Positions 50,692 through 60,582 of a stretch of DNA of 64,000 nt are shown here, in pieces; within the stretch, counting starts at the first letter, position 1, and each line of letters begins with the position of its first letter. A program made the position numbers and the translations under genes. Below the pieces are notes generated by a model. The model worked only from the letters and a program-made list of their open reading frames with translations. It was not told the origin of the DNA and did not search any database. Source of the stretch: Doryteuthis pealeii (lineage: Eukaryota > Mollusca > Cephalopoda > Myopsida > Loliginidae); the NCBI GenBank assembly GCA_023376005.1, contig CM042179.1, positions 19,997,270 through 20,061,269 on the forward strand, read 5' to 3'.

Positions 50692-50883
50692 TTAATCCTT
50701 TTGGGCTACGGTCAGCCATTCAATATAACATTGATGATTTTGTAATATCATCCAGATACATAAATTGTCAAATAAAGGATGGTACAAATTATTACCGTCT
50801 ATTAATTCTCTAGCATCATCTGGGTTAACGCTTTCTTTTCGATTGTGTCCTCTCAGATAACTTTTCAATCTAGCAACACTCAA
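50692..50883 (-). other. Weak candidate exon or gene relic
   Basis: This 63-codon minus frame looks less like random AT-rich sequence than its neighbours. It has a balanced composition, with stretches such as VARLKSYLRGHNRKESVNPD and LFDNLCIWMILQN. On the minus strand it is preceded by a pyrimidine-rich run with AG dinucleotides that could be a splice acceptor. The LFDNLxIWxILQN pattern faintly recalls the segment after the N-terminal domain of TRPM channels, but I cannot confirm this. It may be a relic exon, a transposon piece or chance. No neighbouring exon is evident. Confidence 0.15.
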
Positions 50884-51429
50884 TCAAAAAATTAAAGCTG
50901 AGATGACAGACAAACGGAGTGATGACTGTAGATCTTACTTGATGTGGTTATCCTTTCTTTTTTTTTTTGTTTTAGCTTAAAGTAAACAGCTGTTTTTTTA
51001 AAGCTAGAAAAAGCTTAGCAGACTTTACTGCAAATGATGCAAATGGTATCACCTTGCCCGAAAGAAAATTTTTCCTGTTCACACCACCCATAGAACTTCT
51101 TGTAACTGAGATAACAATTTTGGTCACAAAATTTGCTCCTCCAAACATGCACTTAAACCTGAGAGTCCAACATTTTTCCTTTCCTCAGCTGTCACTTCAA
51201 CATTTTATGATTTTTACAACTCTCCTTAAAGGACAGAAATCAAATTTAAATGTTTTACTTCATTCAGGTATTTTCAAAGCACAAAAAATCAAATTTGAAC
51301 AATTTGAGAATGTATTCTTGATATTGTCTTTGTAGCGTTTTCTCTGCTTGTGTTGAGGACATTTACCATGCAGCAATTCACCATAGAATAGTAATATGGT
51401 CAGACATACGGACAATACGCAAAGGATCT
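50884..51429. other. Intergenic sequence
   Basis: The 93-codon plus frame at 51054-51335 has no recognised motif and no supporting context. Nothing else is seen. Confidence 0.3.
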
Positions 51430-52675
51430 ACACTTGGTGTCCTCAACCACGAGCCACACTAATAATTTGGGAAGATATTCGTCTTCCCTACGCACAATGT
51501 ACCTTATCCAAAGCATCTGTTTGCCATACTTTGTGTCTTCAGCCACACTAAAAAAATGGGAAGGCTTTCCTCTTCCCTACGGACAATGTACCTTGTCCAA
51601 AACATCTGTTTGTCATACTTGGGAAGCCTTTCATCTTCCCTACGCACAAGGTACCTTGTGCAACGCATCCGATTTGCCATACTCGGTGAATACAGCCGTA
51701 CTAAAAATTGTGGAAACCTTTCGTCTTGCCTTCACACAATGTGCCTTGAGCAACTGATTTGCCATACTCTGTGTCTACAGCCATACTAAAAATGCATGAA
51801 GCCTTTCGTCTTCACAACGCATAATGTGCTTTGGCCAAAGGATCTGATTTACCATACTCGGTGTATAGAGCCACACTAAAAATTTTGGAAGTCTTTCGTC
51901 TTCCCTACACACAATCTGCCTGGGCCAAAAGCAACTGATTTGGCATATTTGGTGTATACAGCAATGCTAAAAATGTTATGCCTTATCCAAAGCATCTGAT
52001 TTACCATAATCGGTGTATATAGCCACACTAAAAATTTAGGCAGTCCCTCCTACGCATAATGTGTCTTGGCCAAAGCAACTGATTTGCCATACTCGGTGTA
52101 TGCAGCCGCACAAAAGATTTTGGAAGTCTTTCGTCTTCCCAACACAAGAATCTGCCTTGGCCAAAGTAAACTATTTGCCATACTATGTGTATACAGCCAT
52201 ACTAAATATTCGGAAAGCCTTTCGTCTTCATTACACATAATGTGCTTTATCCAAAGCATCTGATTTGCCATGCCCAAAGCTCTATAATTGGTGTCCTCAG
52301 TCAAACTCAGCCATACTAAAAATCTGAGAAGTCTTTGCTCTCCCATACACACAATGTCTCTTGTCCATAGCATTTGATTAGACATAGCCAAAAGTACTAT
52401 GTTTGGTATCCTCAGCCACATCTGCATTGCCATACTAAAAACTTGGGAAGTCTTTCTTCTTCCCTACACACAATGTGCCTTGTCCAAAGTATCTGATTTG
52501 CCATACTCGGTGTATACAGCCATACTAAAAATTTGGGAAGCCTTCCGTCTTCCCTACACAAGAAATGCCTTGGCCAAAGCATTTGTATTTGCCATACCCA
52601 AAGGCTCTACCTTAGGTGTCCTCAGCCATACTCAGCCACGTTAAAAAATTTGGGAAGCCTTTCGTCTTCCATGGC
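51430..52675. repeat. Degenerate tandem array, about 60-120 bp units
   Basis: About 13 copies of a unit with gatttgccatactcggtgta, a cagccatactaaaaat block, and gggaagcctttcgtcttccc followed by an acaatgtgccttggccaaag block. Spacing of the gatttgccat landmark varies from about 60 to 120 bases. Frames on both strands (107 codons at 51434, 127 codons at 52050 on the minus strand) repeat the same peptide and are not genes. The last unit ends where a LINE fragment begins. Confidence 0.85.
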
Positions 52676-53147
52676 ACAAAGTGGTCCGAATATTACCATT
52701 AACGGGAACAATCTGGAAGCAGTGGATAGTTTCAAGTATCTTTGGTCCACCATTGCCAAATACAGTCACCACTGACAGTGAACCCAACAGCAGAATCGCC
52801 AGAGCGGCAGCAGTTATGGCAAAACTGAGCCAGAAAGTCTGGGAAAATGCCAGCCTCACCAAGAGAACCAAACTGCGCGTTTACAAAGCATGCGTTCTCA
52901 GTACTCTCCTCTATAGTAGCGAAGCCTGGATCACATACTCATGCCACGTGAGGAAACTGGAAATTTCCACCTCAGATGCCTACGCCGCATTCTACGCATA
53001 CACTGACTGGACAAAGTGCCCAACACAGAAATGCTGAAACGAGCAAACATGAACAGCATGCCCGCCATCATCTGAGAGAGACGCCTGTTTTGGCTCGGTC
53101 ACGTCAAGAGGATGGATATAGGCCGCATCCCCGAAGACCTACTAAAT
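52676..53147 (+). pseudogene. LINE-A fragment (RT ORF, region after the catalytic core)
   Basis: Plus-strand piece of the LINE group at 59341-62180. Readable parts: ITINGNNLEAVDSFKYLWST (52695-52754), then RIARAAAVMAKLSQKVW and LTKRTKLRVYKACVLSTLLY in the frame 52681-53037, then a GRIPEDLLN-type end near 53130. They match ITINSYTLEAVNTFTYLGST and RTKVQVYRACVISTLMYGSE in the longer copy. A frameshift near 52760 breaks it. The homology stops abruptly at gacctact (about 53147), where the Helitron-like element starts. Confidence 0.8.
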
Positions 53148-54179
53148 TATGAACGAAAACAATATTTACATTTTCGTACCGTTAAATCAACTGAAATTTG
53201 AAAATAAAAGGCCGAACTTGCATAACGGTCGGAAAATTAAAACGAAAATTTTTTTTGGTGGTCCCCAATGAAAGTTTAACAAAAGTCTATGAATTGAGTT
53301 TTTACGAATTGGGTTACGGTTTTAGGGGATTAAGGTTGTTTTTAATTACGTATTGCTTAAAAAAATAAACAACAAAAAACAAATTACTATACATTTAATT
53401 AACCATTGAAATTAATTATTGAACCCATTATCGAGACAGTTATTTGTGTTAGTATTGCAATGTATAATTTCAATTAAACTTAGTTTAAAAAATATTTTTC
53501 AACATTAAATGTATAGTAATTCGTTTTTTTTTGTTTTTTTAAAGCAATATGTAATTAAAAACAACCTTAATCCCCTAGACCGTAACCCAATTCGTAAAAA
53601 GTTAATTCATAGACTGTAGTTAAACTGTCATTGGGACCACCAACAAACTTTCCATTTTAATTTTCCGACCGTTGTGCAAGTTCAGCCAAATGAAAATATG
53701 CCTGAAATAGTTTTTTTTTCCATAAAATACGTTAGGGGAAATATTTTTTACGAGGTCTCTCCCACCCCGCTTATTTTATGAAATCTGAAAAAAAAAAAAT
53801 AAACTGATAAAAAACGATTTTTAATATATTTTTTTTCATTAAAGTCTGAATAATTATATCAAAAGATTTTTTGAAGTTTCTACACGGGATTTTTTTTTTA
53901 TTATAAAAAAAAACCGTATTCTGAATTCTACCTAAAAAATGTTAATATTATGACATAAAATTATTTCAAAACACTAAAAAATTCAGGTTACATTAAAAAA
54001 ATATTTTCAATGTTTAAAAAAAATCCCTAAATTTATTTGTTTTAACCATTCAAAAGAAGAAACATTAATGTATATGTAATACATAAATTTTCAGTGATTT
54101 AAAAAAAAAAAAATTTTTAAGAACCCCCTGGTGTTTCTAAAAATCTTTTCGTCCGGTCATGGACCGGGTAATTTTGCTA

Positions 54180-54180
<1 letters not shown>
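53148..54180 (+). mobile_element. Helitron-like element, copy 1
   Basis: The 3' end has the Helitron signature: a hairpin with a 6-bp stem (ccggtc, atg, gaccgg at about 54153-54167), a short A/T spacer, then CTAG at 54177-54180 followed by T. Nearly the same end occurs at 56279. It shares internal blocks with that copy: attatgaacgaaaacaat at the start, a segment with gaaatagttttt, gttaggggaaat, then ttatgaaatctgaaaaaa, and accattcaaaagaagaaac. No Rep/helicase protein is encoded, so it is non-autonomous. The 5' boundary is inferred from the LINE break at 53147. Confidence 0.65.
53203..53697. repeat. Long inverted repeat inside the Helitron-like element
   Basis: The left arm (about 53203-53400) and right arm (about 53505-53697) are reverse complements with scattered mismatches: cgaacttgcataacggtcgg pairs with ccgaccgttgtgcaagttca, and gaattgggttacggttttag with ctagaccgtaacccaattcg. 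The loop is about 100 AT-rich bases. Copy 2 of the Helitron-like element lacks this, so it is probably a separate foldback element inserted in copy 1. Confidence 0.8.

Positions 54181-54240
<60 letters not shown>
54181..54240. repeat. (TA)n microsatellite
   Basis: About 30 TA units starting directly after the CTAG terminus of Helitron-like copy 1. Confidence 0.95.
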
Positions 54241-54243
<3 letters not shown>

Positions 54244-55200
54244 AAGTTTCGTATGTACGTATCGACGTATAACTCCAAAACTGGAGGTCACTCAGATTCG
54301 AAATTTTGCATACATTTATATTCTTCTAAGAAACACACCAAATTTGGTTATTGATTTTTACTGATTAAGGGATATAATTAATTAATTAAACCAAAATCAA
54401 CCAATTTGCGGAAATGTCCGTATAACAGTTCCTGCTGATATTGTATCAGCAGCATCTTGCCTGCTGCTTAAATCAACAGTCATTCAAAATGTTCGCTCTA
54501 TTTCTGCTAATAAATCAACATTGTTGAATGCCATTGTTTTGTAATTTACGACGAACTGTTAATTTATTTTTTGAGAACTAAAAAAAAAATCAACTTTTCA
54601 AACCAAGTGTATCTTTTTAAATGTAAAAAAGAAAAATGAAAACCTTTTTATCAATATTTTTTACGAATACTTTCATATTTTTGAGAATAACATTTTTTAG
54701 AATAAAAATATACATTTCTAATCAGCGAAAGTCAAAACTTAAAAAAAAAAAAATTATTCATAAAATTATAAAATTTGAATTAATATGCGAAATATTCTAC
54801 CTACAAATAAGTTAATGTTTAGTTATTAGCAATTACAAAAACTGAATTTAAAATTGTCTTACACACGAAGACATTTTAGAAAAAAATCATTCAAGCGATT
54901 AAAAAGTGTGGGGGTGGGGGTATAAAAAAGTGGATACCCACATACAATTATTTTCATATTTCTTAGAATGAAATATGATTAAATATATCCATTAATCAGT
55001 TTTTTTAAACGTTTTTGAAAGAAGAATAACGAAATTGAAATTAAAACACAAAATATATTGTTTAGTTGGCTTCTTTGTTACTTTTGTTTTAGGGTTCAAA
55101 AAAAAAAAATTGCAATGTTACATTACACATACTATTATCATTTTCAAATTGGTAACTGGATTTATATTTAACACAATGAAACTTATTATTTTCAAAATGT
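54241..55200. other. AT-rich sequence, perhaps the 5' part of Helitron-like copy 2
   Basis: It starts with aaggaagtttcgtatgtacg after the TA tract. No gene is seen. The position between two Helitron-like 3' ends suggests it may belong to the second element, but there is no matching 5' end to prove it. Confidence 0.35.
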
Positions 55201-55734
55201 TTTAACCATTCAAAAGAAGAAACATTAAAACAACTCCTGATGAATAAAAAAAAAATTCAGCTTACGGAAATAATGAAAATTATGAACGAAAACAATGTTT
55301 ACCTTTTTGCTCCGTTAAATCAATTGAAATTTACAGTAGCTAAAAACAAGTTGACTATCGGCTTTTAAAAAAATTCTATGAAAAATCAACTAATAGTAAA
55401 CTTTTCACGAAACTTTCGGTAATTATCCATCTGTTGAAGAAAATATGTTTGAAATAGATTTTTTCTTAAAATATATTAGGGGAAACATTTTTATGAGCTC
55501 CCCATCCCCTATTTTATTTTATGAAATCTGAAAAAAAAAAAAAAAAAAAAAAATGAACAGATAAAAAACGATATTTTTCTATAAAGATAAGAGTTTGAAT
55601 AATTATATCAGAAGATTTTTATAAGTTTCTATACAGGACTTTTTTTTAGTAAAAAAACCCCCCAAAACCCCGCACGAACTCTAAATTTTGCTAAAAAAAT
55701 GTCAATATTATTAGACACAATTCCGTAAGTATGT

Positions 55735-55960
55735 GACATTCAGCAAAAATTGAATTCACTATTCAATAGTAATGGGTTTACGAAACTACCTTGTTAACCA
55801 TTACACAATGATCTTTTTCTTTACCCACTCTGTTCGTCACAGATAGGATATGGTACAAGGTCGAAAGCAAAGGGCATCTAGCGAGTATTAAAATCACTAT
55901 TCACTAATAATGTGAGTCTAACTTGCAAAACCTTATACCCCAATGGGATGCTATTAATAT
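55735..55960 (-). repeat. SINE relic (S-B-like), possibly two heads
   Basis: On the minus strand, gtaatggttaacaaggtagt followed by ttcgtaaacccatta corresponds to the S-B head gtaatggttagcaagctagt at 17857. A second, poorer head-like copy lies at about 55900-55955 (complement of aatgggatgc). Decayed. Confidence 0.5.
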
Positions 55961-56083
55961 TTAAAAAATGTAAACATCTAAATAAACTAATATTATAATA
56001 CACAAACTGTTAGCTTTGTTTAACATTAAATATCAAATAAACGAATAATTTTCGTTCTAATAAAAATCCATTTTTAATCTATT

Positions 56084-56235
56084 CAACCCATAGATGGGTT
56101 CCTAACAGGTACTACAGCTCTGGATCAAAATGGCAATGAAGGAGTATTCCACACTTCCCAGAGCTCCAGAATTAGAATTTCACCGTTAGATGCACTTTAA
56201 TGTCATACCCTTTTTAGGAACACTCCCTGGTGTTC
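56084..56235 (+). repeat. Dispersed repeat R-2, copy 2
   Basis: Matches 22223-22390 and 63251-63412: cccatagatgggttcctaac, aggtactacagctctgg, a gagctccagaattagaattt block. It lies inside Helitron-like copy 2, just before its terminus, so R-2 may be an internal module of that family. Confidence 0.7.
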
Positions 56236-56279
56236 CTAAACACGTTTTCGTCCGGTCATAGACCGGGTACTTTTGCTAG

Positions 56280-56929
56280 TATATCTTTCTTATTATAATG
56301 GAGATTGTGCGTTTTGCTGTCTGTAACTGAAACTATATTACTACTCAATTCATAATTCCCTTTAGTTATTAACGTCACATTTTCCATGATTTTCTTTTTC
56401 TTTAAACCTCAATTATTAATAAAATTGTTTTTGACCATATCTACTTTCTAATAACATGCTAGTGTATTTATATATTCAACAAAATAGCAGTTTACAGTGT
56501 GAACGGGAAGGCTAATTTGCATATTGATATTTAAAATTTGATTTTAATAAATATGTGCTTAATATTATTGATTTCTAATTGTTTAGTTTTATCTTAATGA
56601 ATATGGGCAAAAATCTCGGGGATAAATTTTAAAAGAAATCCATTAACAAGAAGAAATAACTGTAATTCTATTATTTTCTTCCTATTTTAACTAAATAGTT
56701 AAATTAGGAAAATTTAGCAATGGGAGACTGGCCTGATGGAAGAGTAAGTTTCAGTTGTTCTATTTTTCCATTATACCCCCTCTGTTTCAAATCTTTTTAT
56801 CTGCATTCTTATTTAGTTTCATTAGCCTTTCCAATTTAATATAATATTTTATCAAATTAAAACTTAAATACTTGCACCCGAAGGGTACATATATTTTCTA
56901 GTTTATATAATGATCGTTTGCTCGCAAAC
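56280..56929. other. Intergenic AT-rich sequence
   Basis: No gene or repeat partner recognised. Confidence 0.3.
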
Positions 56930-57425
56930 TAGATCTCTCTCTGTGATCGTAAGATATGTAAACAAACCTATGTATTTAATAGTTTAAACACCAGCCCCGT
57001 TACAGCAGCTGTCAAAGTGGCCGAGAGGTTAAGAAATCAGGTTGGCAAGTAGTCAGTCGGAGTTCACTTTTAGCCAAGGATAGTTGTTGTGTCTAGCCAC
57101 ACTGAGGAAGCGTGAAATGCTGAAACACGTGTCTGTGGATGACTTATTAATATATACTTACATATGTATGTATATATGTATTTACGCGTGTATAGTCAGG
57201 TCATCAAGCGCTACTGGCACTATGTAACCGATTCATAGTTGGGTCATCGGTGACCCAACAATGAGAGACTAGAGGAAGCCTTTCACTCAACGGACAGATG
57301 GCACATAACATACGTGGGGACATAAAAATACCTGGATTGGTATCCAGGGGCGTAGCAAAACTACCGGGAGAGAGGCAAGCGTCAAGGCAAGCGTCAAGGC
57401 AAGCGTCAAGGCAAGCGTCTAGGAG
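56930..57425 (+). repeat. tRNA-derived SINE (family S-A), plus copy
   Basis: The head has agtggccgagaggtt at 57016-57030 (A-box region, tRNA-Leu/Ser-like) and ggagttcact at 57059-57068 (B-box region). Next come aaacacgtgtctgtggatga, a TA/TG tract, and a body with gcgctactggcactatgtaa and gtatccaggggcgtagcaaa. It pairs with the opposite-strand copy at 15355-16015. At 57374-57420 a 12-bp unit (ggcaagcgtcaa) is repeated four times near the end. Confidence 0.75.
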
Positions 57426-57965
57426 AAGGAAAACCCCTTCTCCTGCGCCGGCTGCTACATCCAATGATGTCGGGTCGACTTGTTCTTTTTGGTTCAGTGT
57501 GACTGTCGCTCAGAGAGTGGGATTGGTTCTGTGCAAAGCCTTTCCTCACTTAAAAAAGCTTCAGATACAGGCATTGCTTGATATACAATATATTTTTTCC
57601 TTTTTGGTATCCTTTATCATGAAATAGCAATACTCGAATACGAGTTTGCTGCCATCATTTACGCGTATATGTATGTGCATATATAAAGGATACAATAAGA
57701 AAATACATATAAATTCTAATGAAATAAATAAGAAATATTTTGAATAGATATTTAATTAAAAACGAAATATTAAGATGTGAAACCCTGCAATAGTATTTAC
57801 GATTTATTTATTGTTTTCAGTTTGTTTATTTTTTATAATAAGTTTTAGGTGTTCTGAGCGGCTGGTAACTGAAAACAACGGACATAGTCATATTTTTAAT
57901 TCAAATCATCTTTCTCTATCAATCACTATTTGTAATTCCTCAAAAGAGCGGGACATTTTTCGGCG
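57426..57965. other. Intergenic sequence next to the SINE
   Basis: The plus frame 57298-57627 (109 codons) and minus frame 57204-57464 (86 codons) run through the SINE end and the 12-bp repeats and are not taken as genes. Beyond them the sequence is AT-rich with nothing recognised. Confidence 0.3.
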
Positions 57966-58757
57966 GATCTAAAATTTTTGTTTTTAATTTTTTTCTTCTT
58001 CTTTCAATGGATTATTATCGATTGCGCATCAATCTATCAGACTGTGAAAAAAAAAAAAAATCAAAAAAATTATTTATTTTTCGAGTTTTCAGGGGTGCTC
58101 AGTTCCCCGTATAAGTTTATAGTAAATCGATCCCCATATCGGAACCGCTCGAAAGGAAACTGGCGCAAATGTGTCAAAGTTAGGGTGGCCCAGAAAAACA
58201 GAACCCAAATTATTTATTTATTTTCCCATTAAACTAACCTTAAACCCCTAACCCCAACCCCTAACCCCAAACCCTAACCCCAACCCCCCTAGTTAAAATT
58301 AACAGTTTTATTACAAAATTTATGGGTTCTGTTTTTTCTGTGTCACCTTAATTTTGACACCTTAGTGCAAATTCAGCCCAACTGTTAAGATAGAGCGGTT
58401 CCGATATGGGGGATCGATTTACTATGAACTTATACGGGGAAATGAGCACCCCTGAAAACTCGAAAAATAAAGAACTTTTTTAGAATTTTTTTTTACAATC
58501 TGATAGATTGGTGTGTAAACGATAATAATCCATTGAAGAAAAAGAAAAGAAATTACAAAGAAAATTTTTTTTCAGCGGTTCCGATATGGGGGATCGGTTT
58601 ACGATAAACTTATACCAGGAACTGAGCACCCCTGAAAACTCGAAAAATAAATAACTTTAAAATTTTTTTCTTTTACAATCGGATAGATTGGTGTGCAATC
58701 GATAATAATCCGTTGAAAAAAAAACAAAAAAACATTAAAAACGAAAATTTTAGATGG
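57966..58757. mobile_element. Large asymmetric foldback element
   Basis: The left arm (about 57966-58235) pairs with the right arm (about 58290-58573): ccccatatcggaaccgctc on the left with gagcggttccgatatgggg on the right, and gggtgctcagttccccgtat with the complementary segment at about 58436. The outer part of the right arm is then repeated directly at about 58573-58757 (agcggttccgatatggggga again, then caatcggatagattggtgtg). The spacer at 58231-58289 is C-rich and telomere-like (cctaaccccaacccctaacc). No protein is encoded. Confidence 0.8.
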
Positions 58758-59170
58758 GGTGGGGGTCTGAAAGTTCAGGTCCGCCCATTTTTCTTATGAT
58801 AATAAGTAGATAATTATTGTAAACGTAACACAAACTTCGCCATTCAGCAATTCTGATTTTGAAATGTAAGACGTATAAGAAATCCAATAGTTACCGTAGT
58901 AGATATTGAAATTGACAGTGAAATTTAAAAAAATAAGAATAAAAAGAAAAGAAAAAAAAAAGAAGAAAATTCTGTCCTCAAACACCGATAATAAGTGATG
59001 TAGTATCCTTTACTTTGTGCACCCCATTACTGAAATGTTTTGATTGTTTTTTGTCTACCTACCCAGGGTGATTCTAAATTGGACCTTTCTTCCAACAGTG
59101 GAATGTTAGAGTTGTTCATGTCTAAGGTGAGAACTCGATCTTCAATATTATTGAATAGAGCAATATAGGA
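58758..59170. other. Intergenic sequence
   Basis: Purine-rich A/G tract at about 58925-58970. No gene or repeat partner recognised. Confidence 0.3.
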
Positions 59171-59283
59171 AAAGGCTTAAAAATCGGCCATTTTGCGGAA
59201 TATATCTATCTATAGCCACAGGTATCCATGTATACCTATGGGTATAAATAGATCTATAACCGCAAAATGATCGATTTTTAAGC

Positions 59284-59287
<4 letters not shown>
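59171..59287. repeat. Hairpin element
   Basis: aaaggcttaaaaatcg at 59171 and cgatttttaagccttt ending at 59287 are complementary, and the pairing continues inward through cattttgcgg and its complement and a tatctat region, with a palindromic centre (ggtatccatgtatacc). About 117 bases long; followed directly by a TA tract. Confidence 0.8.

Positions 59288-59339
<52 letters not shown>
59288..59339. repeat. (TA)n microsatellite
   Basis: About 26 TA units, bounded by the hairpin on the left and the 3' end of the LINE on the right. Confidence 0.95.
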
Positions 59340-59341
<2 letters not shown>

Positions 59342-59367
59342 TTCATTGGCAATTCAGTCTCGAAAGA

Positions 59368-60582
59368 CTATGATAAAAGTTTTTGTGTGCCCCTGAGGTT
59401 GCAGCGCCTCCTGTGACTATGAAGTCCTATGTTTGAGAAACATTCTCGACCACAGATTTTGCATTTGTAGGTTGTCCCTGTAGATGATGATGTTCCGATG
59501 CTTTGTTGCCGTTGCTTTCTTATGGACCTCTTAGCTTCATGATGTTTTATCAGGGTGAATTCTGACGTGTACAGGCCTCTATGGAGATTCTGCCGCCACC
59601 GAGGGCGGTCTTGAGCCAAATTTTCCCAGCTGGAAGGGTCAATGCCAAAGCACCTGAGATCATTTTTGCAGACATCCTTGAATCGCAGTAGGGGGCGACC
59701 AATCTGTCTTTTACCAGATGTTAGCTCTCCATACAGGATGTCTTTCGGGATTCGTCCATCATCCATCCGACGTACATGACCCAACCATCGGATACGACGT
59801 TGTCTCAGTAGAGAGTACAGGCTGGGGAGTTGAGCTCTCTCTAGGACTGCTGTGTTAGTGATCCTGTCCCTCCAGGTGATGCCCAGTACACGTCTAAGGC
59901 AGCGAAGGTAGAAGGTATTTAGCCGCCGCTCTTGGTGGGAGTATAAGGTCCATGTTTCACTTCCATACATGAGGGTGCTGATAACACATGCCCTATACAC
60001 TTGTACCTTTGTACGGATAGTGAGCTTGCTGTTGTCCCACACTCTTGTTGTGAGCATCCCAAAAGTTGAGGCAGCTTTTCCGATCCGGCAACTGAGTTCA
60101 GCATCAAGTGACAGGTTGTCAGTGATGGTGGATCCAAGGTAGGTGAAGGTGTTTACGGCTTCCAGGGTGTAGCTGTTGATGGTGATGGAGGGAGGATTTC
60201 CAGTTCCCTGACCCATCGTCTTAGTTTTCTTTATACTAATGGTCAGGCTGAAGTCCTGGCAGGCTTGGGTGAACTGGTCCATGAGTGTTTGCAGCTGCTC
60301 CTGAGAGTGTGCTACCACTGCTGCATCATCAGCAAATAGCATGTCCAGAATGACAAATTGCTTGACCTTTGTTTTTGCTTTTAGACGGCTGAGATTCAAC
60401 AGATTTCCATCTGTCCTTGTGTGAAGGTAGACTCCTTCTGTTGATTTATCAAAAGCCTGGCACAGAAGGAGGAAAAAGAAGATCCCAAACAGAGTGGGAG
60501 CCAACACACATCCCTGCTTGACACCACGACGAATGCTGAAAGGGTCTGAGGTGGACCCATCAAACTGGATGGTGCCTTTCAT
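59368..60582 (-). pseudogene. LINE-A reverse transcriptase, C-terminal half with zinc-knuckle-like end
   Basis: A 404-codon open frame. It starts with MKGTIQFDGSTSDPFS, which is internal to the original protein. GVKQGCVLAPTLF at 20-32 is the RT motif B region; LFADDAAVVA at 82-91 is motif C, with both catalytic Asp residues intact. Later come RTKVQVYRACVISTLMYGSE (about 190-210) and LGHVRRMDDGRIPKDILYGE, common to this LINE group. The C-terminus has CKICGRECFSNIGLHSHRRR (374-393) plus a final Cys, a possible zinc-binding motif for RNA or DNA. Motif A lies in the preceding frame (60579-60971), so this frame alone cannot give an active enzyme. Confidence 0.9.

Larger units (their letters stand above)
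55201..56279 (+). mobile_element. Helitron-like element, copy 2
   Basis: It ends in the same hairpin (ccggtc, ata, gaccgg at about 56253-56267) and ttttgctag terminus as copy 1, preceded by a second small palindrome (aggaacac, tccctg, gtgttcct at about 56216-56237). Shared internal blocks with copy 1 start at 55201 (accattcaaaagaagaaac) and 55279 (attatgaacgaaaacaat). In copy 1 these two blocks occur in the opposite order, so at least one copy is rearranged or two partial copies abut. It contains a SINE relic (55735-55960) and repeat R-2 (56084-56235). Confidence 0.6.

Noticed and set aside
51054..51335. 93-codon plus frame
   Set aside because: No motif, no splice or promoter context, and composition like the surrounding AT-rich DNA.
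52050..52433. 127-codon minus frame
   Set aside because: It repeats a peptide every unit of the tandem array at 51430-52675, which reflects the DNA repeat.
57204..57627. Frames on both strands with ACLD or ASRQ repeats
   Set aside because: They come from the four 12-bp repeats at the end of the SINE.
58231..58289. Interstitial telomere
   Set aside because: The CCTAACCCC units are irregular and lie precisely in the spacer of a foldback element, so it is treated as part of that element.
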